Assembly (NCBI GenBank): GCA_017893485.1
Contig: CM030362.1
Coordinates: 262,126,255 to 262,190,254 of the forward strand
Length of the DNA: 64,000 bases
Source of the DNA: Hemerocallis citrina
Lineage: Eukaryota; Streptophyta; Magnoliopsida; Asparagales; Asphodelaceae
Direction: 5' to 3'
Shown in pieces: positions 1 to 11,199 of this stretch. The notes beneath the pieces are model-generated. The model was not told where the DNA came from. It was given only the letters and a program-made list of their open reading frames with translations, and did no database searches. Position 1 is the stretch's first letter. Each line of letters starts with the position of its first letter. The position numbers and the translations under genes are program-made.

Positions 1-1
1 C

Positions 2-850
2 AGCAAGCCCGAACCAGGGGAGCCACTCTGGCTCTACCTCTCCGCTTCGGAGAACGTGCTCAGCGTCGTCCTCGTCCGAGAAGAGGAAGGGGTTCAAAAG
101 CCCCTCTACTATGTAAGTAAGGTCCTGCTCGATGCCGAGACTCGGTATTCCAGGATGGAGAAGGTGGCGTACGCCTTGGTCATAGCCGCGCGGAAGCTCC
201 ACCCTTACATTCAGGCGCATTCAATCCAGGTGCTCACGGATCAACCCTTGAAGGCCGTGCTCTACAAACCTGAGAGCTCCGGACGACTAGTTAAATGGTC
301 AATCGAACTCAGCCAGTACGACATCGGCTATCAACCAAGAACGTCCATCAAAGGGCAGGCCCTCGCCGAGTTCATCACAGAATGCACCATCTTCGAGCAA
401 CCCGCGAGCAAAGAAGCTGACCAGACATGGGAAGTTTACGTCGACGACTCCTCTTGCAAAACGGAGAGCGGTGCGGGCATCATTCTTCGAGGACCGGATG
501 GTTTCCTCCTCCAGTATTGTCTCTGCCTCAACTTCCCAGCCTCTAACAATGAGACTGAATACGAGGCGATGATCGCCGGGCTCAACCTGGCTCATCAAGC
601 CGGTGCTAGACAGATCCGGGCCTTTAGCGACTCTCAACTGGTGGTCAACCAGATCACCGGGGACTACGAGGCCCGTGACGATCGGATGATCAGGTACCGG
701 GCCATGGTCCAACGCCTATTATCGTCCTTCGACGAATCGGCTGTCGTAAGGATCCCCCGGGAGCTGAACGCCCAGGCCGACGCCCTGTCGAAATTGGCTT
801 CCTCATCCTTTGAAGGCCTAGACCGCACGGTCCTGTTTGAAGTTCGTTGA
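2..850 (+). pseudogene. pol fragment of element A: gypsy RNase H followed by archaeal-type RNase H
   Basis: The frame is open from position 2, so the gene begins upstream of the window. Residues up to about 120 are the gypsy RNase H domain. It keeps the TDQPLKAVL and ESSGRLVKWSIELSQYDI blocks but shows S where the first catalytic Asp is expected (LYLSASEN), a common degeneration in the Tat lineage. From about 425 a second, archaeal-type RNase H follows with the acidic residues in VYVDDSS, NETEYEAM, FSDSQLVV and NAQADALS, so this domain looks catalytically complete. It would remove RNA from the RNA/DNA hybrid during reverse transcription in the virus-like particle. A one-base deletion near 845, seen by comparison with element B at 32310, creates the TGA at 848-850 and cuts the frame off from integrase. 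Confidence 0.9.
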
Positions 851-2162
851 AGCCGAGTACAGACTCCCCGAAGGTTCTGTGCGTCGAAGACGGAGCTCCT
901 CCTGACAACTGGACCACTCTTGTCAAAAAATTTCTAGTCAAGGGAGAGCTCCCCAAAGACCGAGCTGAAGCAAGGCGGATCAGGGTCCGATCTGAAAGGT
1001 TCGCGGTCATCAATGCCACTCTCTTCAAAAGATCCTATACAACAACCAATGGCAGACCCTACCTCTGCTGCCTAAGCCCAGACGAAGCCAAGTACGCTCT
1101 CAAGGAGCTGCACGAGGGGACCAGCGGATGTCACATGGGAAGCCGTTCACTAGCACGGAAGGTGCTAAATCACGGGTACTACTGGCCCACTATGCTACAA
1201 GACGCCCTCGCCCTAGTGAAGAAGTGTGGCCTCTGCCAACGGTTCTCCCCAGTGAAGAGGGCTCCTCAGGCGAACCTCCGGTCCATGGCCAGTCCGACCC
1301 CCTTTGCAATGTGGGGGATGGATTTGGTAGGCCCATTTCAAAAAGCAACGGGCCAGCGAAAGTTTCTTATTGTGGCGATCGACTATTTCACTAAGTGGAT
1401 CGAGGCCGAGCCATTAGCAACGATCACTGAGCGATAGACTCAGCAGTTTTTCTGGAAACATATCGTCTGTCGGTTCGGGATTTGCAGGTACTCATCACAG
1501 ACAATGGGACTCAATTCGCGGGTAAGCATTTTTGCAAGTTCTGCGAAGACCTCGGGATCCAGCAGTGCTTCTCCTCAGTGTGCCATCCCCAGTCTAACGG
1601 TCAGGCCGAGAACGCAAACCGCCAAATCCTCGACGGCCTCAAGAAATAACTCGATAACTCTTCCAAGGGGTTATGGGTCGACGAGCTACCCAGCGTTCTC
1701 TGGGCCCACCGAACAACAAAGAGAATCCCCACGGGAGAATCTCCTTTCAATCTGACATACGGCGCAGAGGCCGTCATTCCCTTGGAGATCAGGATCCCTT
1801 CACCCCGAATCATGGCTTTCGACGAGGCCACCAACTCCCAACAGCTGCGAGCCGACTTGGACCTCATAGACGAGGTCAGGAAAAAGTCCGCCATTAGAAG
1901 AAGCATCTACCAGCAAAGAATTGAGAAGTTCTACAACAAGAAGGTGCGCTCAACTGACATCAAACTCGGAGATCTTGTCCTCCGAAAGCTGGCGGTATCC
2001 AATCCCGGGCAGAAGAGAAAGTTGGCACCAAATTGGGAGGGCCCCTACAAAGTATCCGAAGTCGTGCGCCCAAGCACGTACCGCTTGACCAGCGCCGAAG
2101 ACAAGCCCATCAAGAGGCCCTGGAACGCGGAACACCTGATCAAGTTCCTAGGAGGAGAGTAG
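847..2162 (+). pseudogene. Integrase of element A, broken by stops and a frameshift
   Basis: The reading frame continues pol. The H2C2 zinc-binding region lies around 1111-1240 (HEGTSGCHMGSRS... and CGLCQRF), followed by the catalytic core. The first Asp is in MWGMDLVGPF, the second in ITDNGTQFAG and the Glu in HPQSNGQAENANRQI, giving the D,D,E triad. The C-terminal part (about 1782-2162) holds the KLAPNWEGPYKV chromo/SH3-like region and ends at TAG 2160-2162. Breaks are TAG at 1435-1437, a one-base deletion near 1487 relative to element B (32950), and TAA at 1647-1649 after LDGLKK. The product would have joined element cDNA to chromosomal DNA. The internal TAG at 1435 replaces a codon in the stretch LATITER/TQQF that is open in the family. 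No intact integrase can be made from this copy. Confidence 0.9.
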
Positions 2163-2299
2163 CCTCCATGTAAATTATCATGATTGTAATCGGCACGTCG
2201 TGCCTGGTCTTTTGTAAAGTTCAAATATATTGTAAATATGCCAGCTATCTTAAAACAAGCCTACGACTTCCTATTTTGTAACAAATAAAGAACATATCT

Positions 2300-2640
2300 C
2301 GAGCTCGGCGCTCGGTGCTCGGATAACAGTACGAGCCCAAAAAGCTTCTCTTACAATCTTGGGGCTCGGCGCTCAGATAACAGCGCGAGCCCAAAAAGCT
2401 TCTCTTACAAGCTTGGGGCTCGGTGCTCGGATAACAGCATGAGCCTGAAAAGCTTCTCTTACAAGCTTGGGGCTCGGTGCTCGGATAACAGTGCGAGCCC
2501 AAAAAGCTTCCCTTATAAGATAGGGGCTCGGTGATCGGATAACGGCACGAGCCTGAAAAGCTTCCATTACAAGCTTGGGGCTCGATGCTCGGATAACAGC
2601 GCGAGCCAGAAAAGCTTCCCTTACTCTAGAATGGGGGCTC
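2300..2640. repeat. 54-bp tandem array of element A (about 6 copies)
   Basis: Each unit begins at a GGGGCTCGG block, carries a GCTCGGATAACAGCGCGAGC core and ends with AAAAGCTTCTCTTACAAGCTT. The spacing of AAGCTTGGGG is 54 bp. The homologous array in element B is 33777-34317. The short spacer 2163-2299 before it contains a possible AATAAA signal near 2284. Since 54 is a multiple of three, the array is accidentally open in several frames on both strands. Confidence 0.9.
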
Positions 2641-3430
2641 GGCATCGGATCACGAGCAAGGCGGGTACCTTCTTCATGGCACCGTGACCTTGACGCTCGG
2701 CGGTGACCCTCTGCTACGCCCACAATTGTCTTTCTCACCGGTATGGGGGCTCGGTATCCGTCCCTCGCTCGGTTTGGGCTCCTTCAAGCTCATCAACCTA
2801 TGTACGAGGCGACATCCACCAGCCACGCCCGCACCGCCTTTCCCTGAGAACATGTGCTGGAGCTCGGCGTCGGCCCCGAGCAAGGCGGGTACCTTCTTCA
2901 AGGCACCGCGACCTTGACACTCGGCGGCGACCCTCTGCTACGCCTGCAATTGTCTTTCTCACTGGTATGGGGGCTCGGCATCCATCCCTCGTTCGGTTTG
3001 GGCTCCTTTAAGCTCATCAACCTATGTACGAGGCGACATCCGCCAGCCAAGCCCACACCGTCTCTCCCTGAGAACATGTGCTGGAGCTCGGTGTCGGCCC
3101 CGAGTAAGGTGGGTACCTTCTTCAAGGCACCGCGACCTTGACGCTCGGCGGCGACCCTCTGCTATGCCCGTAATTGTCTTTCTCATCGGTATGGGGGCTC
3201 GGCATCCGTCCCTCGCTCGGTTTGGGATCCTTCAAGCTCATCAACCTATGTACGATGCGACATCCGCCAGCCACGCCCGCACCGTCTCTCCCTGAGAACA
3301 TGTGCTGGAGCTCGGCATCGGCCCCGAGCAAGTCGGGTGCCTTCTTCAAGGCACCGCAACCTTGACACTCGGCGGTGACCCTCTACTACGCCCGCAATTG
3401 TCTTTCTCACCGGTATGGAGGCTAGGCATC
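2641..3430. repeat. 224-bp tandem array of element A, left part
   Basis: Units repeat with a 224-bp period (equivalent points 2674, 2898 and 3122). Each contains GGGGGCTCGGCATCC, TTGGGCTCCTTCAAGC, CCCTGAGAACATGTGCTGG and ACCTTGACGCTCGGCGG. The array is cut at 3430 by the Athila insertion and resumes at 13413. The corresponding array in element B has a 222-bp period (34318-35260). Confidence 0.9.
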
Positions 3431-3595
3431 TGATGAACACAAGAATATTCACATTTAGGAGCAATAATCTTATTATAAATGCACATTTAAAAGCTCTATA
3501 TGTGGTATTTAACTCTTATTTTCTCTTTTCAATAGGAAACAATCGATAACAGCAAACAAAGCAGATTCCAGACCAATACAGACTACAGCAGAGAT

Positions 3596-4443
3596 CAGTC
3601 GACTGATTCCTCAGCCAGTCGACCGGACAGAGAGTTTGCTAAGCCTCGGCATAGTCGACTTCCCCAAACACCAGTCGACTTGACCGAGAAATCGTGAAGC
3701 CACAAATGTCTCAGTACCAGTCGACTTTCATCCAAGGCAGTCGACTGGTATGCGGCGGAGTGAAAGGATAAGATGCAGCCGAATCTAAATCTAAATCTAT
3801 CCAAACCCAGGCTATATGTGAATAATAACTTCTCCAACGAATCAAAGCCAGAGACAGGGGATTGGCAAAAGCACGTGGTTAGCAGATAAGGAATAAAAGA
3901 AGAAAAGAGAAAGATATAAATCGCCGATCAAATAAGGAAAGAAATAATAAAAAGAGAGGGACTTTCCTGAAAAAGGAAAAAACCCTAATTCCTCAGCCGT
4001 GTTCTATAAATACCAACCAAGAAGCATGAAGGGGGGCTCTCTCTTCTTCCACGTTCCTAATCACCGAATCACAAGTTCAAGTCATCAACAGGGGCATTAT
4101 TCTATCAGCATCGAGGAAGGAGATAGGAGATCAAGTATTCGAAGGCAGCCGACTGTGTGACAGCCAGTCGACCTCATTGCCGGACTTCATTAGTTTATTT
4201 CTTCTTCTTCTATACTCTTATGTTGGTCATGTATTCGAACTTGTTGATTAATAAAAGCATTATTATGTGCAACTAATTTCATAGTTGGGTAGATTGAAAC
4301 CATAGTTATGTAGTGCTATGTTCTTCTGAATTCTTTTATTTTACTTATTGATTGAATCTGAATGAAGTGATATAGATTGATGATAATCAAGCTTGTTCTC
4401 GAAGCTCTGAGAGCAGTCGACTGCGGTGAGAGCCAGTCGACTG
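3596..4443. repeat. Paired CAGTCGACTG palindromes in the Athila 5' LTR
   Basis: Decamers matching or nearly matching CAGTCGACTG start at 3596 and 3616, 3652 and 3672, 3718 and 3738, 4146 and 4165, and 4414 and 4434. Spacing within each pair is 20 bp except one of 19. The same set is in the 3' LTR at 11904-12751. The function is unknown; see findings. Confidence 0.9.
4005..4012 (+). promoter_or_regulatory. TATA box of the Athila LTR promoter
   Basis: TATAAATA in the context TGTTCTATAAATACC is identical in the 3' LTR at 12313-12320. The transcription start would lie about 30 bp downstream, before the AGCATGAAGGGGGG block. Confidence 0.7.
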
Positions 4444-5109
4444 ACATACAGATCTTGAGAATATCAAGTTTGCATTACCATTTATCTGAATCTGTTATAT
4501 GAGCATATTGAGACGACCCGTATCTCATGTTCATAATTTGTAACAAGGGAATCTTTAGGGGTTCTTGGTTCAATCAACTTAAGGGATCTAGATCTGATAC
4601 CAATTTCTAGAACCTTGAGTGTTTGTTCGTTTCCACTGATCTTATGTTTTCTTTAAATGCAACTTAGTAGATACCATGCTAAAAACACTTAATGAAAGAA
4701 ACGAATTAGAGTAGATACCATGCCTAATTCTTGGCTTAGGGAAACAGTACTTTAAGGAGTAGATACCATGCCCTTGAAGGGAACAAACATAAGTAATCAG
4801 CAGAAGTTCAGAAGGTTAATTAGCATTACTGACTATTGGTGGAGATCTAAACCCAACTACTTCATAAATATTTGTGATTCAACACTTCTTAATTTAGTTT
4901 TAATCTTTTTATTTCTTTTAGACTTTTAAAACAGCTCTTTATGATTCTTAGTCTTTTTATTGATTAGTAAGTTAAAGTCTGCAATCTCTGTGGGATCGAC
5001 CCTTGCTATTGCTACGCTTTTCTAAATGATTCGTGCACTTGCGAGGTTTTTTTAATTTGTGTCTAGTTTTATCTCTTTATTTAGGTAGCTAGATTGCACA
5101 ACAAGTTTT

Positions 5110-5128
5110 TGGTGCCGTTGCCGGGGAT
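5110..5128 (+). other. Primer binding site (tRNA-Asp type)
   Basis: TGGTGCCGTTGCCGGGGAT starts 6 bp after the 5' LTR. It is complementary to the 3' end of plant tRNA-Asp(GUC) with one mismatch (T for C at the fourth base). Use of tRNA-Asp is typical of Athila elements. Confidence 0.88.
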
Positions 5129-5228
5129 TGTCTAGTATTTTAACTTACAGATCAGTAGGAAGTTTTTATTTTCTTTGTTTTAATTTTATTAATCAGTAGT
5201 TTTCTTTTAGGATACAGGATTTTGGTGG

Positions 5229-6053
5229 ATGCACGGAAGGAGATCACTTCGTCCAGAGCTACTACCGATTGACGCAGAAACAGAACGCACTTTGCACAGA
5301 CTAGGTAAACTGTTTGCAGCGCACCAGTCGACTGTCCACACGAACCAGTCGACTGTCCAGAGACCCAGTTCACATACAGCAATGGCTGAGGAAATACCAA
5401 ATCGAGTACCAATGCAGGACAAATTCACGCCTAAGAATATCGAACAACCTTCCTGCATTGCGTATCAACCTAATGTCACAGGGAACATGCATCTATCTCC
5501 TCAGTTACTTAGTATGGTTCCCCACTTTAGTGGCAGACCAGATGAAGAGCCTCATCTCCATTTACAAGACTTTTTCGATCTTTGCAGGACACAAAGCGTC
5601 CAAGGGCTTACCCCTGAACAAATCAGGTTAATCTTGTTTCCTTTTTCCTTAAAACTTAACGCTAAACTATGGTATAATTCTTTGGAACCAGGATCAATAA
5701 ACTCATGGGAGCAATTGGCGACAAAATTCTTAAAAGAATTCTTTCCAGCCCAAAAGACCAAACAGCTAAAAAGGGAGATTCAACTCTTCCAACAAAAGGA
5801 TGGAGATTTATTTTTCGAAGCATGGAAGGATTTCAAGAACAAACTTCTCAGATGCCCTACGCACAATATGCCTAAAGATGATCAGGTACAAGCTTTTTAT
5901 GAAGGTTTAAACGATACTAACAAGGCAATTGTGGATTCAGCTTGCAATGGGATCTTAATGAGGAAAAGCGGTGAAGAGGCCATTGAACTATTTGAAGAAC
6001 TCAGCGAGAATTCACAACAATTCTCAACAAGGAGGGGCCCTTCGAAAAAATAG
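5229..6053 (+). pseudogene. gag: Athila gag, N-terminal part
   Basis: It starts at the first ATG after the primer binding site. Residues about 80-260 form the Retrotrans_gag capsid domain: VPHFSGRPDEEPHLHLQDF, FPFSLKLNAKLWYNSLEPGS and FYEGLNDTNKAIVDSACNG match the Athila pattern. The product would build the virus-like particle. The frame ends at TAG 6051-6053, directly followed by GG. The same frame is open again immediately after it to 7562, so this stop splits what is one gag-pol polyprotein in other Athila elements. The first 60 residues are poorly conserved and contain two Gln-Ser-Thr motifs encoded by CAGTCGACT palindromes. Confidence 0.88.
5325..5355. repeat. Palindrome pair at the start of Athila gag
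   Basis: CAGTCGACTG starts at 5325 and 5346, 21 bp apart, just inside gag, and is read as Gln-Ser-Thr twice. This position overlaps where retroelement packaging or dimerisation signals often lie. Confidence 0.85.
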
Positions 6054-7562
6054 GGAGTTTACGAAATCTCTAATAACAATAACATTCAATTGGAAATGGT
6101 AAACATGAATAAGAAAATTGATATGCTTGTTAATGCAATGTCTATGATGGGTGGAGTTAAAAATCAAACAAATGAAATTTGTGCAATTTGTTCTCATGTA
6201 GATCATACCACTGATACATGTCCCATGTCTTCTTTCACAGATCAGGAGCATGCAAATTATGTAGGTCGAGGAGTGTTTCCACCAAAGAACAATCCATTCT
6301 CAAACACATACAACCCAGGGTGGAGGAACCATCCAAACTTCTCCTGGAGCAATAATCAGAATAATCAAGGGACTCAATTCACACAAGGACATGCACGGAA
6401 CTTTCAAGTAGGAAGTGGGATTGATAGGCCAGTTCAAGAACAGAAGAAATTGGATTTTGAATCCACCGTTCTTCAATTACTCCAACAACAACATCAAACA
6501 AGCAACCAACAAGAGCAAGCAATTCAGAAGTTGGAAACACAGATTGGCCAAATTGCTAAAGAGTTAAGCGAACGAAAGGCAGGGGAACTTCCATCACAAA
6601 CCATACCAAACCCTGGAGGTCAAGAACAGCTCAAATCAGTAACAACTCCCAGAAGTGGTAAGATAATTGACAACAAGGTTGGAACACACACCGAAGAAAC
6701 AGAAGAACAACCATCAAAAGTTTTGGGTTCCAACAAGGTAGGTGAAAAAGTAAGAACAGTGGTGCCACCATTCCCTCAAAGGTTAGTCAAGCAAAAGAAA
6801 GAACAACATTTATTTGACATTTTTGAAACTCTCAGAAAGGTAGAAATTAATATCCCCCTACTTAATGCTATTAAACAAATTCCCTCTTATGCTAAATTTT
6901 TGAAAGAATGTTGTACTCACAAAAGAACATTTCAGGTTAGGGAGGATGTGGCCTTGACAGAGGAAGTGAGTGCTGTCTTATTAAGGAAATTACCCCCCAA
7001 ACTAAAAGACCCAGGTAGTTTTACCATTCCTTGCAGGATTGGTGAGCACTTCTTTGAGAAAGCATTACTAGACTTGGGGGCAAGCATCAATCTCCTCCCA
7101 TACACTGTCTATGAAAAGCTAGGATTAGGGGAACTCCAACCAACATCCATCACGTTGCAATTGGCGGATCGCAGTATCAAACGACCTAGAGGTATTTTGG
7201 AAGATGTCCTAGTTCAGGTAAACGATTTCATCTTGCCTGCTGATTTTGTTGTGTTAGACATGGAGGAATCCTCAATGCCATCTTCTCTACCAATCATCTT
7301 AGGTAGGCCCTTTATGAGTACGGCTGATATAAAAATTTGTGTTAAAAAGGGTACTATAAGCATGAAAATAAATGGAGAGAAGGTTGAATTTAAAATGTTT
7401 AATACACTGAAATTTCCACATGATGATCATGAATGCTATAATGTTGATGTGGTGCAGGAGATTGTTGATCAAACATTTCAGGTACATAGCGTTGAACCAC
7501 TACAAGCCACAATTACACAATCTCTAACTTTGTCTAATGTTGAACAAGAATACGATGACTAG
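6054..7562 (+). pseudogene. Athila gag C-terminus and protease
   Basis: This is the same frame as gag, after the first TAG. A zinc-knuckle-like CAICSHVDHTTDTCP lies near the start, followed by a Gln/Asn-rich stretch with a coiled-coil-like QQQHQTSNQQEQAIQKLE. The aspartic protease spans about 7020-7400. The catalytic region is ALLDLGASINLLPYTVYEKL (DLG in place of DTG, normal for Athila), with LQLADRSIKRPRG and the second conserved block LPIILGRPFMSTA. It would cleave the polyprotein inside the particle. The frame stops at TAG 7560-7562, again followed by GG, before the RT segment. Confidence 0.87.
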
Positions 7563-7670
7563 GGGATAGCAGAGACCATACATCACCTTGAAACTCCAAA
7601 GTCATACTCCGGTAAGTTTGCACCAGTATTTGAAACATTGGTGACTGATGACACTTTTGTTTCTGCAGAC

Positions 7671-7752
7671 AAGTCGACTGATGCATTAGACAAGTCGACT
7701 GTTGGAGAGGATGAGTCGACTGCCCAGACTGCTACCAGGGACCAGTCGACTA
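7671..7752. repeat. Four palindromes in the protease-RT linker
   Basis: AAGTCGACTG (7671 and 7692), GAGTCGACTG (7713) and CAGTCGACTA (7743) are spaced 21, 21 and 30 bp. All are read in the same frame as a charged or polar residue plus Ser-Thr. Confidence 0.88.
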
Positions 7753-9380
7753 CACCGAGACCTCCACACTTAGAGCTTAAGCAGTTGCCCGACCATTTGA
7801 AGCATGCATATATGGGTGAGAACCAGACGCTACCAGTGATAATTGCTGCAAACCTAAGTGCACAGGAAGAAGAGAAGTTGCTAAGGGTATTACGAGAACA
7901 CAAGAATGCTATAGGATGGACCATTGCAGACATCAAGGGAATAAGTCCATCCAAATGCATGCATAGAATACTTCTTGAAGACAACGCAAAACCAAGCAGG
8001 GAAGCACAGAGAAGGCTTAACCCAAACATGAAGGAAGTGGTAAGAGCAGAGATTCTGAAGCTACTAGATGTTGGCATCATCTACCCTATCTCAGATAGCA
8101 AATGGGTAAGTCCTATACATGTAGTGCCTAAGAAAAGTGGAGTCACAGTGGTGACAAATGAAGAAAATGAACTTATCCCGACAAGAGTGACCACAGGATG
8201 GAGGGTTTGCATTGATTACAGGAAACTGAACAACGAAACCAGGAAAGATCACTTCCCTCTTCCTTTTATTGATCAAATGTTAGAAAGATTAGCAGGATAT
8301 AGTCATTATTATTTTTTAGATGGTTATAGTGGCTATAATCAAATTGCTATTGCCCCAGAAGATCAAGAAAAAACCACTTTTACATGTCCTTTTGGTACTT
8401 TTGCATACAGGAGGATGCCTTTTGGATTGTGCAATGCACCAGCTACATTTCAGAGATGCATGATGAGTATATTCTCAGACATGGTGGAAAGGTTCATCGA
8501 GGTATTTATGGATGACTTTAGTGTTTTTGGATCTTGTTTTGATGAATGCCTTAACCATTTGCAGCTTGTGCTTAAAAGATGTGAAGAATGCAATTTAGTG
8601 CTGAATTGGGAAAAGTGCCATTTTATGGTACAACAAGGTATTGTGTTGGGACACGTGGTGTCAAAAAGAGGCATAGAGATAGACAAAGCAAAAATCGATA
8701 TAATATCAAAACTACCCCCTCCCACTACAGTTAAGGGTGTTAGGAGTTTTCTAGGACATGCAGGGTTCTATAGAAGATTTATAAAAGATTTCTCAAAAAT
8801 CTCCAAACCCCTTTGTGATTTATTAGCTAAGGATGTTGAGTTTGCATGGACAGAAGAGTGCACAAATGCTTTTAATACATTGAAAAATCTTCTCATTTCT
8901 GCACCTATTGTCATGGCACCAGATTGGAGCCATCCTTTCGAGCTCATGTGTGATGCAAGTGATTATGCTTTAGGAGCTGTGTTAGGTCAAAGAATCAATA
9001 AGAAACCACATGTTATTTACTATGCTTCTCGAACTTTAAACGATGCACAGCTAAATTATTCTACTACTGAAAGAGAAATGTTAGCTGTTATTTTTGCTGT
9101 CGAGAAGTTTAGATCATATTTGATTGGTTCTAAAGTTATTGTTTTCACTGACCATGCGGCTTTGAGATATTTATTTGCGAAAAAAGATGCTAAGCCTAGG
9201 TTGATCAGATGGGTGCTGTTGCTTCAAGAATTCGATCTTGAGATTAGAGATAAAAAAGGAAGCGACAATGTTGTTGCAGATCACATGTCCAGGCTACTGC
9301 AGGAGGAAGAAAGAATTGTGCCGTCACTTAATGAGACTTTCCTAGATGAACATCTCTTTGAAATAAACTTATCCTCGGGA

Positions 9381-9410
9381 CAGTCGACTGGTAACAGGAC
9401 CAGTCGACTG
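9381..9410. repeat. Palindrome pair between RNase H and integrase
   Basis: Two exact CAGTCGACTG copies start at 9381 and 9401. The 20-bp spacing is not a multiple of three, so the two copies are read in different frames (QST and TSRL). This suggests spacing matters more than the peptide. Confidence 0.88.
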
Positions 9411-9903
9411 GTATCTCACTGTTTAAATTTTTCATGGTTTGCTGACATTGTAAATTATCTCACTGCTCATGTTTTCCCTCCAGGTATGACAAGTCAGGAA
9501 CGAAAGAGACTGGTGGCTATGTGCAAGCACTATTATTGGGATGATCCTTATTTGTTCAAATTTTGTCCTGATCAAATTATAAGAAGATGTGTGGCAGAAG
9601 AAGAACAAATGAGCATTTTACAACATTGCCACCAATATGCATGTGGAGGCCATTTTGGACCAAAAAGAACAGCACTCAAGGTATTGCAATCTGGATTTTA
9701 TTGGCCTAAAGTATTCAAAGATGCTTTTTCTTTGTGCAGGTCTTGTGACAAATGTCAAAGGACAGGGAACATCTCTTCTAGAAATCAAATGCCACTGCAA
9801 AACATCCAAGTGGTCGAGCTTTTTGATGTTTGGGGAATCGACTTCATGGGTCCCTTTCCTAACTCATTTGGTTATTTATATATACTTGTTGGTGTGGATT
9901 ATG

Positions 9904-10728
9904 TCTAAATGGGTCGAGGCTGTCCCCTCAAAAACTAATGATCACAAAGTTGTTGTCAAGTTTTTGCAGGAGAACATTTTCACTAGGTTTGGTACACCAC
10001 GAGCAATAATTAGTGATGGAGGGAGCCACTTCAATAACTCTCCATTTGCTTCTTTGATGAAGAAATATGGTATCACACATAAAGTGGGCACCCCATATCA
10101 TCCTCAAACTAGTGGACAGGTGGAGATCAGCAATAGAGAAATCAAGAGCATTTTGGAAAAGACAGTCAACACAAGGAGAAAGGATTGGTCGCTGCGCTTG
10201 AACGATGCATTATGGGCCTATCGAACGGCTTACAAAACACCCATCGGCATGTCACCATACCGTTTGGTTTTTGGAAAAGCTTGTCATTTGCCAGTAGAGT
10301 TGGAGCACAAAGCTTATTGGGCTATTAAAAGGTTCAATTTTGATATGAAACAGGCAGGCGACAAACGAAGATTGCAACTGAATGAGCTTGAAGAGTTGAG
10401 GCATGATGCATACGAAAATGCAAAATTGTACAAGGAAAGGACAAGGTTGTACCATGACAAACAGCTAGCAAGGAAGGAGTTTTATGAAGGACAAAAAGTA
10501 TTGATATACAACTCAAGATTGAGACTTTTTCCAGGCAAGCTTATGTCACGATGGTATGGGCCATACATTGTCACAAGAGTCTTTCCACATGGTGCATTGG
10601 AGGTTCATAGCCAAGAAAAGAATCAAACATTTAAGGTGAACGGGCATAGAGCGAAGCCATACATAGAGATGAGTCTAGAACCGCAAGAGGAAGATGTGAA
10701 TCTTCAAACCATTCAAGACATGGCATGA
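9904..10728 (+). pseudogene. Athila integrase, core and C-terminus (shifted frame)
   Basis: This segment continues integrase from [17 protein letters not shown]. The second catalytic Asp is in [12 protein letters not shown] and the Glu in [16 protein letters not shown], the D,D35E arrangement. The C-terminal region has [17 protein letters not shown] (Athila-typical) and [23 protein letters not shown]. It ends with TGA at 10726-10728. Because it sits in another frame than 7563-9908, it can only be made by frameshift or from a repaired copy. Confidence 0.92.
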
Positions 10729-11152
10729 ACTCATCATGTCTAGCTGAAGATAGAAAACACAGCGCTTATTGGGAGGCAACCCAATTTTTCAGGGGAGTAT
10801 TTACACTTTCCCTCTATTTTCTTTCATTTTATCTTTTATTTTCAGTCTCTCCTTAATAGATGTGACACATGACTATTTTTAAATTTTCTTTCGAACATTG
10901 AGGACAATGTTCCATCCAAGTTTGGGGGTATTAGGGTTATTTTATAGAGTCTTTTGAATTTTTTTTTAGGATAAACAATTTCTTATAAAGTAAGAAGAAG
11001 GATCCTTATTTACTTTAGGATTGTTGAGTTCCATAGTTCCCTACAAAGTTATATAAGTCATGCGATTATACATAATAAACAAATGTGATACCTTTTTCTG
11101 GTGATTATTCTCTTTAAATCTAGTCCTAAATTGAGTTTAAGTAAATAGAGTG

Positions 11153-11199
<47 letters not shown>

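Larger units (their letters stand above)
3431..5103 (+). repeat. 5' LTR of the Athila element
   Basis: It begins TGATGAACACAAG and ends GATTGCACAACA, with the same ends as the 3' LTR at an offset of 8308 bp. It contains a TATA box at 4005-4012, several paired CAGTCGACTG palindromes and a block with three AGTAGATACCATGC repeats (about 4662-4770). Confidence 0.97.
7563..9908 (+). pseudogene. pol: Athila pol: reverse transcriptase, RNase H and integrase N-terminal half
   Basis: This is the same frame as gag and protease. A linker at 7638-7800 carries four Lys/Glu/Gln-Ser-Thr motifs. The RT domain spans about 8050-8700 with [41 protein letters not shown] and the catalytic FMDDFSVFG. RNase H (about 8930-9290) shows the Asp in [11 protein letters not shown], the Glu in TEREMLAVI and the Asp in VFTDHAAL. 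The integrase zinc region follows ([10 protein letters not shown]... CRSCDKCQR), then the core start [10 protein letters not shown]. The frame ends at TAA 9906-9908. A 2-base deletion or 1-base insertion at about 9900-9906 moves the rest of integrase to the next frame. Confidence 0.93.

Noticed and set aside
5110..5128. Possible tRNA-Asp gene fragment
   Set aside because: Only the primer-binding stretch complementary to the tRNA 3' end is present, right after the LTR.
3596..9410. SalI-containing palindromes as vector or linker contamination
   Set aside because: Sites are spread through natural element sequence, are present in both LTRs, and occur in coding frame; no vector sequence is adjacent.
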